A stretch of DNA of 43,446 bases from Phaeodactylibacter luteus (GCF_007993045.1 NZ_VOOR01000046.1:1-43446), one strand, 5' to 3'. Positions 1 to 8,033 are shown, counted from the first letter of the stretch. Notes: generated by a model not told the origin, from the sequence alone. Numbers and translations: made by a program.

Positions 1-397
1 AATAAAACACAAAAAACAATCCTAGAATGATTTAAAGATGAAAAGAGAGCTTCTTTATAACCGTAAACATTCAATCAGCCAAGGATAGCGCCCTCTGTCC
101 AGCGGCCACTAGGCGCTTTTTAACACTCTAGCAAGAGATCATGCAAACCACCTGACCACAGGTTTTTCTCCAGCAAATGCACCGAAGACGCGCCTTGCAA
201 ATCGCTGCCTAGGCTCGAAGACAACAGAGATACATTGCAGCTGCAAAAGCATAATTTCCAAAGCTCAAGTGCCAGTAACAGCGAGTTGCACAGCGCCTGT
301 TAAAAAGGGCAGCACTAGCATAACGCATAGTATCGAACGTCTCGCTAATCTAGACATTAAGCCTCAACTCGGCCGCCTTGAGGGCGCTGCTCTTTTG
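1..397. other. Gene-poor stretch, nothing recognised
   Basis: I find no convincing coding region here. The only long frame has no family-like composition and runs on through the hairpin at 398-421. AT-rich tracts near 1-60 and scattered short inverted repeats are present, but no promoter, RNA gene or mobile-element ends could be supported. It may be a decayed region or the flank of a gene lying left of the window. Confidence 0.5.
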
Positions 398-421
398 GTA
401 CTTTTGGAGCGCCAAAAGTAC
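398..421. repeat. Perfect 10-bp hairpin (GTACTTTTGG arm)
   Basis: The arms GTACTTTTGG (398-407) and CCAAAAGTAC (412-421) pair perfectly around the loop AGCG. Similar short GTACTTTT/AAAAGTAC palindromes are, from memory, frequent dispersed repeats in Bacteroidota. It lies about 55 bp beyond the stop of the small reverse ORF at 476-664, but no T-tract follows on either strand, so it is not a classical terminator. Confidence 0.55.
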
Positions 422-475
422 AGAAAGCTTGAACTCAGCTCCATCTCAGCCAAACCTAGAAGCTCAAGTTTGGCA

Positions 476-664
476 CTAAAATGTTTCATACTTCAGAAAC
501 TGAACACCCGGCAAAAAATAAGCCCCATCTATCAGCACCCCCTCCAGCAGCTGCCGCAGCTCGCCTATAGGCCGCTGCCCCTCGCAGTGGAGCACTGCTC
601 TCCCGTAAAGCTTATAATTGCCCGCATCGCGGTACAAATAAGCCACTTCAACCTGTTTGCTCAT
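476..664 (-). CDS. Small conserved hypothetical protein, possibly C-terminally truncated
   Basis: This 62-residue protein begins with MSKQVEVAYLYRDAGNYK and contains LIDGAYFLPG. The YLYRDAxNYK...DGxYF pattern resembles, from memory, a family of small (about 80-95 aa) uncharacterised bacterial proteins. Here the frame stops just after the DGAYF block, earlier than I would expect, so it may be truncated. A 7-bp hairpin (GCCAAAC 449-455 / GTTTGGC 468-474) lies directly after the stop. It is divergent from the aminotransferase gene at 817. Function unknown. It could be a live short gene or a remnant. Confidence 0.5.
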   Translation of the reverse strand: MSKQVEVAYLYRDAGNYKLYGRAVLHCEGQRPIGELRQLLEGVLIDGAYFLPGVQFLKYETF

Positions 665-739
665 CTTCTTGTGTTTTCCCGACGGAGCTGCCCCCGTTCA
701 GCTTTTACTGCAAGATACGCCCCCTTCCTCTAATTTGAT

Positions 740-793
740 TATCTTGGGTACACCGCCCGGTGCGGCTGCCCAAACCGCAGCCGCACCGGGCGG
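740..793 (+). promoter_or_regulatory. Possible -7 box followed by a 17-bp leader hairpin
   Basis: A 17-bp perfect inverted repeat has arms CCGCCCGGTGCGGCTGC (753-769) and its exact complement (777-793), with the 7-nt loop CCAAACC. It ends 23 bp before the ATG at 817. TATCTTGG at 740-747 is one base from the Bacteroidota -7 consensus TAnnTTTG. If used, transcription would start at about 751 and the hairpin would form the very 5' end of the mRNA. The hairpin is certain as sequence; promoter and function are inference. The frame upstream of 817 starts inside the hairpin, which argues against a start at 760. Confidence 0.45.
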
Positions 794-816
794 CCGATAC
801 CGACAACTACTGCGAT

Positions 817-2118
817 ATGGAACAGCAACCGAACGCCATACCCGGCACAGATGCCCTGATCCGCTACTGCGGCACTTTCACCCCCCTGCTGGCGGAGCGG
901 GCGGAGGGCAGCTACGTCTACACTACCGATGGGCGGGCCATTCTTGATTTCACCTCCGGCCAGATGTGCTCCGTTTTCGGCCACAACCACCCTGATATCG
1001 TGGCTGCACTGCAGCGGGCTGGAGATCAGCCCATCCACCTTCTCAGCGCCATGCTCTCCCCGGCGGTGCTCGAGCTCTGTCAGCAGCTGGCCGCCCTGTT
1101 GCCAGAAGGGCTCGACCGCTGCTTGTTGCTGAATACCGGCTCGGAGTCGAACGAAGCAGCCCTGCGCATGGCCAAGCTGTCATCTGGCGGATTTGAAGTC
1201 ATTGGCTTTGCCGGCTCCTGGCACGGCATGACCGCCGGCGCACAATCCTACACCTACTCCCTCACCCGGCGGGGCTACGGCCCGGCCATGCCCGGCAGCT
1301 TGATGATCCCCCCGCCCTATGCCTACCGCTGCCCGGTACAACACTGCAAGGGCACTTGCGACCATACCTGCCTCGAAGCTGGCATGCAGCTGTGCGATCA
1401 GCAATCAGTAGGAGCTTATGCTGCGCTCATTGCTGAGCCCGTGCTGAGCGCAGCAGGCATTATAACACTGACGCCGGGCTACGTGGCCCGCCTGCGGGAG
1501 CTGTGCGACGAGCGGGGCCTTTACCTTATTTTTGATGAAGCCCAGACCGCCTTTGGGCGTACCGGGCACAACTTTGCTTTTGAAGCGTATGAAGTGCAGC
1601 CCGACCTGCTCACGCTCTCCAAAACACTGGGCGGGGGGCTGCCGCTTGCGGCTACCATCAGCAGCCGGGAAATAGAGGAGGACTGCTATGAAAAAGGCTT
1701 CATGTACGTGACCTCCCATGTTTCAGACCCCCTGCCCGCTGCGGTAGGCCTGGCTACGCTCAACATCCTCCTGCGGGATGAGATGGCGGCCAGGGCCCGG
1801 GAAATGGGCACTTACCTGAAAGCTGCCCTCTTGGAGCTGCAGGAGCGGCACGAGTGCATAGGCGACATTCGAGGGGCGGGGCTCCTGCTGGGGCTGGAAG
1901 TCGTGGCCGACCGGCATACCCGGGCCCCTTCCCCTGAGCTGGGCAGCCGCATAGCCGACCGCTGCCTCGAGCTCGGGCTGAGCATGAATATTGTCCGCAT
2001 AAAAGGCTACGCCGGGGTGTTCCGCATTGCACCGCCCCTGACCATCACCCGGGAGGAGATCGACCTGGGCATCAGCATACTCGACCAGGCCATAGCAGAA
2101 GCTGTAGCCCAACCCTAA
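817..2118 (+). CDS. dgdA: 2,2-dialkylglycine decarboxylase-like class III aminotransferase
   Basis: This is a PLP-dependent, cytoplasmic fold-type I enzyme of 433 residues from ATG 817, the same length as Burkholderia DgdA as I recall it. Visible are TSGQM (Q49), GSWHG (W135), FDEAQ (D240, Q243), LSKTLGG (Schiff-base K269), SHVSDPLPAA and FRIAPPLT near the end. These match DgdA Q52, W138, D243, Q246 and K272 with a constant offset of 3. DgdA couples decarboxylation of dialkylated glycines to transamination of pyruvate. The residue equivalent to T303 is Ser here (S300). The Cys-rich insert RCPVQHCKGTCDHTC near 171-185 is not in the DgdA I recall. In-frame ATG/GTG codons upstream of 817 fall in the leader hairpin. 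It is followed 35 bp later by an HTTM gene. The true substrate may be another amino acid. Confidence 0.8.
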   Translation: MEQQPNAIPGTDALIRYCGTFTPLLAERAEGSYVYTTDGRAILDFTSGQMCSVFGHNHPDIVAALQRAGDQPIHLLSAMLSPAVLELCQQLAALLPEGLDRCLLLNTGSESNEAALRMAKLSSGGFEVIGFAGSWHGMTAGAQSYTYSLTRRGYGPAMPGSLMIPPPYAYRCPVQHCKGTCDHTCLEAGMQLCDQQSVGAYAALIAEPVLSAAGIITLTPGYVARLRELCDERGLYLIFDEAQTAFGRTGHNFAFEAYEVQPDLLTLSKTLGGGLPLAATISSREIEEDCYEKGFMYVTSHVSDPLPAAVGLATLNILLRDEMAARAREMGTYLKAALLELQERHECIGDIRGAGLLLGLEVVADRHTRAPSPELGSRIADRCLELGLSMNIVRIKGYAGVFRIAPPLTITREEIDLGISILDQAIAEAVAQP

Positions 2119-2153
2119 ACCGGCCTGCACCATCGCCCAAAGACCTGACCACT

Positions 2154-3539
2154 GTGCTCAACCGACTGCTTCAGCCTATTGACATCGCTACCCTGGCCGG
2201 ATTCCGGATCCTCTTTGGCATCCTCGGTTTTGCGGATGTACTGGGCACACTGATCTACTACCATTGGATAAAAGGCGCCTATGAACCGGCCGGCTTTCAG
2301 TTCAAATACTATGGCTTTGAGTGGGCCCGGCCTTTGTCTGAGCCCTGGATGAGCCTGGCCCTGGCAGGCATTGCAGTCCTGGGCTTACTGGTGGCACTGG
2401 GGTGGAACTATACCAAAGTAGCCCCTTTGTTTGCCCTTGGGTTTACCTACACCTTTTTGCTGGAAAAAGCCCACTACCTCAACCACGGCTACCTGTTTTG
2501 CTGGATTGCCTGGATCATGCCCTGCCTGCCTGCCCACCGGGAGTGGTCTTGGGATGCCCGGCACCGGCCGGGGCTGAGGGCAGCCCTGGCACCGGCTTGG
2601 GCTACTGGCCTGCTCGCCTTCCTCATGGGCGTGGTCTATTTTTTTGGCGGCATCGCCAAGCTCAACCCCGACTGGCTGCAAGCCGTGCCCCTCAAACAAT
2701 GGATCAGTTACCGCAGCGGGCTGCCCCTCATTGGGCCCTTGCTGGACTGGGAGCCTACAGCCTGGTTTATGGCGTATGGCGGGCTGCTGCTCGACTTGAC
2801 CGTGGTGCTTTTTCTGCTGTACCGCCCTCCCCGGTTGTGGGCCTTTGGGGCCGTCTTGTTTTTCCACTCTATCAACCTGCTGGTCTTCAACATCGGCATA
2901 TTCCCGTTCCTCTCCGTTGCCCTCACCGCCTTGTATTTCCCCCCATCCTTCCCGAGAAGAGGGCTGGCGTGGCTGGGGCTGCGCTGGGGCTGGCTGGCCC
3001 GGCAGCAGGCCAAATGGGCAGCTCTGCCAGACAATGGGGCTGAGGCGGCAGGGTACTGGCAGTTCAGGCAAAGGTATGCCCCTTACATCCTCGCCGGGCT
3101 CACGAGCATTGCCCTGGCCCACCTCGCCTTGCCGCTACGGCACCACCTTCTGCCCGGGGATGTCGCCTGGACAGAGGAAGGGCACCGTTATGCCTGGCGG
3201 ATGATGCTGCGGTCAAAAACCGGGGCTGGCCACTTTGAAGTCGTGCTGCCTGACGGAGGGAAGGAAAAAGTACGCCCGGCCGACTACTTGTCCCACCGGC
3301 AAGAGCGGAAGCTGTATACCCATCCCGACATGATTTTGCAGTTTGCCCATTTTCTGCGGGACGAGTATGCGGCCCAAGGCGATACGGTGGCAGTGTATGC
3401 CCATATCAATTGCAGGCTCAACTATCGCCCGCATTGCCCATATATCGACCCCGAGGCCGACCTGGCAAGTGCAACGTGGTCTTTTTGGGCGCCCAGCCCC
3501 TGGATTCTGCCCGAGGCTGATCATTCAGCCGGTGATTGA
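2154..3539 (+). CDS. HTTM / vitamin K-dependent gamma-carboxylase-like membrane protein
   Basis: This is a 461-residue integral membrane protein with a GTG start 35 bp after the previous stop. About eight or nine hydrophobic segments lie between residues 10 and 340, followed by a soluble C-terminal region (about 340-461). The block FFHSINLLVFNIGIFPF (about residues 240-257) is the HxxN...FNIGxFP signature of the horizontally transferred transmembrane (HTTM) / VKGC superfamily. Bacterial members are widespread and their substrates largely unknown; carboxylation of Glu by vitamin K hydroquinone is shown only for animal and a few other members. Same direction as the PLP enzyme, so possibly co-transcribed. 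Confidence 0.8.
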   Translation: MLNRLLQPIDIATLAGFRILFGILGFADVLGTLIYYHWIKGAYEPAGFQFKYYGFEWARPLSEPWMSLALAGIAVLGLLVALGWNYTKVAPLFALGFTYTFLLEKAHYLNHGYLFCWIAWIMPCLPAHREWSWDARHRPGLRAALAPAWATGLLAFLMGVVYFFGGIAKLNPDWLQAVPLKQWISYRSGLPLIGPLLDWEPTAWFMAYGGLLLDLTVVLFLLYRPPRLWAFGAVLFFHSINLLVFNIGIFPFLSVALTALYFPPSFPRRGLAWLGLRWGWLARQQAKWAALPDNGAEAAGYWQFRQRYAPYILAGLTSIALAHLALPLRHHLLPGDVAWTEEGHRYAWRMMLRSKTGAGHFEVVLPDGGKEKVRPADYLSHRQERKLYTHPDMILQFAHFLRDEYAAQGDTVAVYAHINCRLNYRPHCPYIDPEADLASATWSFWAPSPWILPEADHSAGD

Positions 3540-3618
3540 GCCGGGGGCATTTCTGAGCAGTGCCAGGTTTTGATACTTCGGCCAGAATAGCAGATATTGG
3601 GGCAACAAAACCAGAGCA

Positions 3619-4035
3619 ATGAGCGAATTCAAACAAGTGGTAAAAGCGGGCACAGGCAAGGTCTTTTCTTGGATCAAGCGCTTTTTCCTCGTCCTCTCCC
3701 TCCTGGGCCTCGTGATCGGGGGCGGCTACCTGTGGGTATGCAACTGGACCTACAGCAGCGGTACCCGGGCCGGCACCCTGATCAAAATTTCCCGTAAGGG
3801 GGTCGTCTTCAAGACCTACGAAGGGCAGCTCAACCTGGGCGGATTCCGGGAAAATGCAGACGACGGCATTTCTGGCAACATCTGGGAGTTTTCCGTTTGG
3901 GAAGAGGAGGTGTACCGGGAGCTGCAAAATTACGAGGGCAGGCAGGTGAAGCTGCACTACCGGGAAAAGTACAAGAGCATGCCTTGGCAAGGGGACAGCA
4001 ATTACTTTATAGAAAAAGTGGAGCCCGTGAAATAG
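3619..4035 (+). CDS. Small membrane-anchored conserved hypothetical protein
   Basis: This 138-residue protein has one N-terminal hydrophobic helix (about residues 20-42, FFLVLSLLGLVIGGGYLW) and a beta-rich soluble domain. The block TYSSGTRAGTLIKISRKG followed by VFKTYEGQLN is, from memory, conserved in Bacteroidota proteins that databases often mislabel as 6-phosphogluconate dehydrogenase. There is no dehydrogenase fold here and 138 residues is far too short. The topology suggests an extracytoplasmic domain. It follows the HTTM gene by 79 bp and is convergent with the DMT gene. The 137-bp gap to that gene contains a 6-bp CCGCAG/CTGCGG hairpin and nothing else I can support. Function unknown. 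Confidence 0.7.
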   Translation: MSEFKQVVKAGTGKVFSWIKRFFLVLSLLGLVIGGGYLWVCNWTYSSGTRAGTLIKISRKGVVFKTYEGQLNLGGFRENADDGISGNIWEFSVWEEEVYRELQNYEGRQVKLHYREKYKSMPWQGDSNYFIEKVEPVK

Positions 4036-4172
4036 GCCGCTGCCTGGCTGCGTGAGCAACACGGAAGGTGAGGCGGAGCCGAAGTGCGCAGCACCGAACC
4101 GCAGGGTGAGCCTGTAGTACTGCGGCCCGGTGTGCAGAGGGCTTGCAGGGGCCGGGCACGCCCTAATGCCCC

Positions 4173-5078
4173 TTAACGCTTGACCAGATAGACACCGCTG
4201 AGGATGAGCGCCATGCCCCCCAAGTGGACGAGGGTAATGGCTTCGCCGTCGGCTGCGCCCCAGCCGAGGGCGACGATGGGGACGATGTAGCTGATCATGG
4301 AGGCGAATACCGGGGTAGTCCATTGGACCAGCTGGAAGAAGATGATGGAGGCCAGTACGGTGCCGAACAGGCTGAGCAGGGCGATGTACCCCAGGGCAGC
4401 CCAGGCTTGTGGGGCATGGCTCAGGGTAGCTGCAAAATCGGTGGTGAACAGGTAGGCGATGGCGGGGAGCCCGACCATGCAGAAGGAGGCGGCGCTGATG
4501 GTCAGCGAGCTCATGTCTTTAAGGTACTTGCCTACCGTATTGGAGCTGATGGCATAACAAATGCACCCGACGAGCACAAGGAGGCCGTACCAGGGGTTGC
4601 CAGATATGCCTGCGGATCTGCCGAGCACGATGAGCAGTGCCGCGCCAGCCAGCCCAATGAGCACGCCCGCGACTTTGGCCCACGCTGCCGGGGCGCTGAA
4701 CAGGAGCATGCCGAGCAGGAGGGTGAACAGGGGCGTGAGGGAGTTGAGCACCCCCGCCATGGAGCTGCTGATCTCCGTTTGCGCTATAGAGAACATAAAG
4801 GCCGGGATGGCAGTGCCGGTAAGCCCGACGAGCAATAAGAAGCGCCAGCGGGACCAGTCTACCCGCCGAAGGCGGTAGAGCAGGAAGGGGGCGAAGGCCA
4901 ATGCTGAGATGGAAAGGCGCAAGCAGGCCACCTGTGTGCTGGAGTAGACCTCCAGCCCGCGCTTGATGAGGATGTAGGAGCTGCCCCAGATCAGGCTGAG
5001 CACGATGAGGATGGCCCAGCTGCGCCAGTCGGGGGCTTGTGAGGTTAAGGTGGCGGAAGGGGTACGGCTTGCGTTCAA
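4173..5078 (-). CDS. DMT superfamily (EamA) transporter
   Basis: This 301-residue protein has about ten transmembrane helices arranged as two EamA repeats (about residues 18-145 and 160-300). LIWGSSYILIKRGLE near the N-terminus is a typical first EamA motif. Family members export amino acids, nucleobases or related metabolites; the substrate cannot be told from sequence. The start is a TTG at 5078, with an in-frame TAA at 5084-5082, so no ATG start is possible upstream. The next in-frame start (GTG in the first helix) would cut into the membrane domain. Divergent from the YkgJ gene with about 56 bp between starts. Confidence 0.82.
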   Translation of the reverse strand: MNASRTPSATLTSQAPDWRSWAILIVLSLIWGSSYILIKRGLEVYSSTQVACLRLSISALAFAPFLLYRLRRVDWSRWRFLLLVGLTGTAIPAFMFSIAQTEISSSMAGVLNSLTPLFTLLLGMLLFSAPAAWAKVAGVLIGLAGAALLIVLGRSAGISGNPWYGLLVLVGCICYAISSNTVGKYLKDMSSLTISAASFCMVGLPAIAYLFTTDFAATLSHAPQAWAALGYIALLSLFGTVLASIIFFQLVQWTTPVFASMISYIVPIVALGWGAADGEAITLVHLGGMALILSGVYLVKR

Positions 5079-5134
5079 AATTTACAATCTTTGCAGGGCT
5101 AAACGATGGTGCTGCTGCCCCCAGGGAGGGGGAG

Positions 5135-5707
5135 ATGCGCAGCAAGTCTTATGTCAAACCTTTTTTGCAAGCCAAAGTTTCAACCCTGATGCCGGAAGAA
5201 CAGCTGCCCGATATGCCGACCCGACTGCAACACCTGCCGCAGCGGGCTAAAGACGAGAAAAAAGCCAATAAAAAGTACTTCCGGAAGCTGCGGCAGAAAA
5301 AGCCCCGGGAGCTTGATGCCACAGTGGCAGCCCTGCATGAGGAGGTCTTTGCCGATACCGATTGCCTGGCCTGCGCGAACTGCTGCAAGTCGGCCAGCCC
5401 TATTTTCCGGGACCGGGATGTGGAGCGCCTCGCCAGCCACCTGCGGATGAGGCCAGCCGAATTTGTGCACGAGTACCTGCGTATGGACGAGGAAGGCGAT
5501 TATGTCTTGAAAGCCAAGCCTTGCCCCTTCCTGGGGCCAGACAACTACTGCTCCGTGTACGAGCACCGGCCTAAGGCTTGCAGAGCATACCCGCATACCG
5601 ACCACAAGGGCTTCCATCAGATCCTGGACCTGACCTTGCGCAACACCGCCATTTGCCCGGCTGCATTCGAGGTCGTCAGGCGGCTGAGAGAAGCCCTTCC
5701 GGTATAA
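5135..5707 (+). CDS. YkgJ-family cysteine cluster protein
   Basis: This is a YkgJ (UPF0153) protein, 190 residues from ATG 5135. It contains CLACANCCK (C-x2-C-x2-CC), then CPFLGPDNYCSVYEHRPKAC with further paired cysteines, consistent with a metal or Fe-S binding cluster. The biochemical role of the family is unsettled. ATG 5135 is preceded by GGGAGG (5124-5129) at good spacing. ATG 5189 (MPEEQLPDMP) is an alternative closer to the usual family start. The frame is open further upstream but runs into the divergent transporter. Its stop TAA (5705-5707) is also the left target-site copy of repeat R1. Confidence 0.75.
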   Translation: MRSKSYVKPFLQAKVSTLMPEEQLPDMPTRLQHLPQRAKDEKKANKKYFRKLRQKKPRELDATVAALHEEVFADTDCLACANCCKSASPIFRDRDVERLASHLRMRPAEFVHEYLRMDEEGDYVLKAKPCPFLGPDNYCSVYEHRPKACRAYPHTDHKGFHQILDLTLRNTAICPAAFEVVRRLREALPV

Positions 5708-5898
5708 ACGCTTGTTGGGGCTTTAGCAAGCGGGCCATCCCGCTGGACAGCGGGGCACTTTTTTGCTTATGCCCCGTTTCGAAAATCCTTCCCGCTTTTG
5801 TGCATAAAAAGCGGGACTTGGCCAAACTCCGGTTTTCGTGCCTTGCCTAACCCAAAGCTGCAAGTTTTCGCCTATAAGGCCAAAACCAGACCGGCTTT
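5708..5898. repeat. R1 MITE-like repeat, copy A (diverged)
   Basis: The first 65 bp (CGCTTGTTGGGGCTTTAGC and on) align with copy B at 8062. The block AAACTCCGGTTTTCG is shared exactly, and AAGGCCAAAA (5876-5885) matches the right end of copy B. It begins straight after the YkgJ stop codon TAA and ends at a TAA (5899-5901) overlapping the reverse stop codon of the outer-membrane gene, so both convergent genes terminate at its edges. Inside is a perfect 9-bp hairpin CCCGCTTTT (5791-5799) / AAAAGCGGG (5807-5815) and a CGGGGCA/TGCCCCG hairpin. The right terminus is degraded, so the exact end is uncertain. Confidence 0.6.
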
Positions 5899-6566
5899 TA
5901 ATAGTGCCTTGGTGACGGGCTGCGCGCAGGCTCTACCCCGCCGATATAATATTGCAGCCCAATGGAAAAGTCGAACTGATTGGTCCGGGAGATGGTCTGC
6001 CGTTGTACGCCCCCAATATCGGTATCAAACTTGCTGCGGGCGTAGTTGTACTTCAGCAAGGCTTCTATGCCAATGGCACTGCCAGAAAAAATGGTAAAAC
6101 CAGGGCCTACCCCCATTGCCATGATGTTGGTATTGATGCGCTGCACCTCTGAGCCCAAGACCAAATTATCAGAGGCGTTGCCAAAACCAAAGTTGCCCTC
6201 GAGGAAGAAGGCCATATCCTGAGCTACCGGCACATAATAGCGCACAAAGGGGCCAAAGAGCAGGTCACTGTCCTTATTGGTATCGCCCTCATTGCGCTCC
6301 ACACGGTTGAAGGTGTAATCCATGCCCAGGCCCAGCGCCAGGTGGTCTACCAGGAAATAGCCCATAGAAGGGGAAATGCTCAGCTGAGTGGACACCGGGT
6401 TTTCGGTAGCGATATCGGCCGCCCCATCCTCTTGGGTCACTTTGGAGTGGGCCGAGGAAAAGCCCAAGGTAGTGCCGATGATAAAATTGCCCTGCTCAGT
6501 ATACTGCCCAAAGAGCAGCGCGGGGAAAAGCCCCATCAAAATCCAAAGAACAGTCTGCTTTTTCAT
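5898..6566 (-). CDS. Outer-membrane beta-barrel protein
   Basis: This 222-residue protein has an N-terminal signal peptide (MKKQTVLWILMGLFPALLFG, cleavage near Q21). It then shows alternating amphipathic strands ending in aromatic residues, such as SMGYFLVDHLALGLGMDYTF, LFGPFVRYYV and FDFSIGLQYYIGG, typical of the small OmpW/OmpX-like porin barrels of Bacteroidota. The terminal strand IGLQYYI is followed by an unusual 11-residue tail (VEPARSPSPRHY), which may come from sequence next to repeat R1 copy A. A perfect -7 box lies 32 bp upstream. Function within the outer membrane is unknown; it is a structural call only. Confidence 0.75.
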   Translation of the reverse strand: MKKQTVLWILMGLFPALLFGQYTEQGNFIIGTTLGFSSAHSKVTQEDGAADIATENPVSTQLSISPSMGYFLVDHLALGLGMDYTFNRVERNEGDTNKDSDLLFGPFVRYYVPVAQDMAFFLEGNFGFGNASDNLVLGSEVQRINTNIMAMGVGPGFTIFSGSAIGIEALLKYNYARSKFDTDIGGVQRQTISRTNQFDFSIGLQYYIGGVEPARSPSPRHY

Positions 6567-6597
6567 AGGTATTCGTTTTTACTGCTTCCGCATAAGC

Positions 6598-6605
6598 CAA
6601 AACTA
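6598..6605 (-). promoter_or_regulatory. -7 box TAGTTTTG of the barrel gene
   Basis: The reverse strand reads TAGTTTTG, an exact match to TAnnTTTG. The implied transcription start is about 6594, giving a leader of about 28 nt before the ATG at 6566. No clear -33 TTTG is visible. Confidence 0.45.
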
Positions 6606-6700
6606 CAGGAAACGCTGCCAGATGGGCAGGGGCATCCGTCATGCAGCCTGCTAATAATTGTCACTGCACGGCAAAGGGCGCAGGCCCGGTTGCTATTTTT
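6606..6700. other. Part of a 389-bp divergent intergenic region
   Basis: Between the barrel gene (reverse) and the AraC gene (forward) I find the barrel promoter at 6598, repeat R2 copy a (6701-6812), and an AT-rich stretch (6908-6930) containing TATATTTTG, one base longer than a -7 consensus, probably serving the AraC gene. This part itself shows nothing further. Confidence 0.4.
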
Positions 6701-6812
6701 TTTGGGGGGCTCCCCTCGCCCGGTGGCTCGGGGCGCTACGCTCCGGGGCTCGCTATCCGCTCGGCCCTGCGGGCTTGCCACCCCGCCGCATCGCTAGCCC
6801 GGGCGAAGCAGG
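6701..6812 (+). repeat. R2 GC-rich intergenic repeat, copy a
   Basis: Shares the core GGGGCTCGCTATCCGCTCGG with copies at 13421, 21378 and 37448, preceded by a GGGGCTCCCC-type stem region and followed by GCTTGCCACCCCGCCGCATC. The frame RYAPGLAIRSALRA is open here and in the other copies. It is divergent from the other three in both flanks (for example TCGGGGCGCTACGCTCC in place of AGGGGCCGCTATGCTAC). Confidence 0.7.
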
Positions 6813-6955
6813 CAGCGCTTGCCCCGTACCGGCGCATTTTGGCCCAGGCTCCTGACAGGCCAGCCCACAGCAGCTGATTTGCACGTACGGCCCATGCTTT
6901 TCCTCGGCAGAATTTATTATATTTTGCCCACTGCAACTTAGCTTCAACAATCATT

Positions 6956-7999
6956 ATGCCTACTTACCCTGCCCCTATCCTATCTGGTATCGCCCTTGGC
7001 ATTGCCCTGCTTTCAGCCAGCCTCCTGCTCCTGTACCGGGCCCGCCGCCACCCCGCTTCCGCTTTTCTGCTGCTGGCATTAGCCGTACAGGCCCTATACG
7101 CTATGGTATCGCTGGCCGGCCTTTCTTCCCCCTATTGGCTGTTTGCCCTGAGCGCCCCCCTCTTCGGGCATCACCTGCAGGCCATGCTCGGGCGGGCTGT
7201 ACAGCCGGGCTTCTGGACAGCCTACCTGCCTGCTTTAGGGCTCTGGGCTGCATTATTTGCCAGCGGCCACTGGCAGGAGCCCATGCCAGCAGCGTGGGCA
7301 TTAGGGCTGCATGGCTCAGTGTTGGCCTATCTGCTGTGGCAATGGTCGGCCCTGCGGGACAGGCGCAAGGCCATTAGCACGGTGAGCAGTCAGCGGCCAG
7401 AAGTCAAAATCCTGCGGGCGCAGATCCTCCTAGGCACCTGGTGTGCTTTTCTAGCTGCCGCTGCCTTCCTCCAATACACAGGGAGCCTGGACGACATCCG
7501 CATCTTCTCTGCCATTACAGGGGCGGCTGTCACGCTCGGGCTGGCGGGTGTTGCCGTCAGCACAGAAGTGCCGCTCCGCCCGCTTTCGGCCGAAGAGGAA
7601 GCGCTTGTCGGTGAGCTGGCCAGTCAGGGGCCCCCTGAGGCAGAGCAAGTGCGCAGACACGCGGGCTTGTTCAAAACCATAGATGCGCAATTGCAAACGG
7701 GCCGCCTCTATTTAGATGGGGGGCTGACGTTGCCCAAGCTCGCCCAACTGATGGGGCGCCCGCCCCGCGAGGTGGCAGCGGCTATACACCATGTAGGCGG
7801 GCAGACCTTCTTCGACTACATCAACAGCTACCGGGCGCTGCACGCACAGCGGCTGATCGATCAGGGGGAGCGCAATGTGGCCGAAGTATACCGGCAGAGC
7901 AGCATCGCTTCTTACCAGACTTTTGTACGTTCATTCCAACGGCTCACCGGCCTGCCCCCAGCCCAGTATGAGCGGCGGGCAGCAAGGGCACACAAATAA
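6956..7999 (+). CDS. Membrane-bound AraC-family transcriptional regulator
   Basis: This 347-residue protein starts at ATG 6956. Six to seven hydrophobic helices occupy about residues 5-205 and a C-terminal AraC/XylS double helix-turn-helix domain about 235-340 (TLPKLAQLMGRPPREVAAAI, then TFFDYINSYRALHAQRLI and YQTFVRSFQRLTGLPP). This N-terminal 7TM-like plus AraC arrangement is common in Bacteroidota, where the membrane part is assumed to sense an envelope signal. No obvious target gene is adjacent: the barrel gene lies divergent across 389 bp, and the SCP2 gene is convergent. A hairpin overlaps its stop codon. Confidence 0.85.
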   Translation: MPTYPAPILSGIALGIALLSASLLLLYRARRHPASAFLLLALAVQALYAMVSLAGLSSPYWLFALSAPLFGHHLQAMLGRAVQPGFWTAYLPALGLWAALFASGHWQEPMPAAWALGLHGSVLAYLLWQWSALRDRRKAISTVSSQRPEVKILRAQILLGTWCAFLAAAAFLQYTGSLDDIRIFSAITGAAVTLGLAGVAVSTEVPLRPLSAEEEALVGELASQGPPEAEQVRRHAGLFKTIDAQLQTGRLYLDGGLTLPKLAQLMGRPPREVAAAIHHVGGQTFFDYINSYRALHAQRLIDQGERNVAEVYRQSSIASYQTFVRSFQRLTGLPPAQYERRAARAHK

Positions 8000-8033
8000 C
8001 AAGCCAGGCCAACTGCTGTCAACCTGGCTTGTT
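7998..8033 (+). terminator. 11-bp hairpin overlapping the AraC gene stop
   Basis: Arms AACAAGCCAGG (7998-8008) and CCTGGCTTGTT (8023-8033) pair perfectly around a 14-nt loop. The left arm includes the last two bases of the stop codon. No long T-tract follows, so it is a probable transcript-end structure rather than a textbook terminator. Confidence 0.5.

Noticed and set aside
269-733. 154-codon forward ORF at the left edge
   Set aside because: No recognisable family; overlaps the hairpin at 398-421 and the better-supported reverse small ORF.
2385-3122. 245-codon reverse, Pro/Gly-rich ORF
   Set aside because: Antisense to the HTTM gene; low-complexity product without motifs.
3418-4323. 301-codon reverse ORF across three genes
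   Set aside because: Overlaps three supported genes and has no family-like features.
6641-6877. ORF containing GLAIRSALRA, and its counterparts at 13351, 21249 and 37342
   Set aside because: The shared peptide is a by-product of repeat R2; copies differ by amino-acid-changing substitutions and begin or end at arbitrary places.
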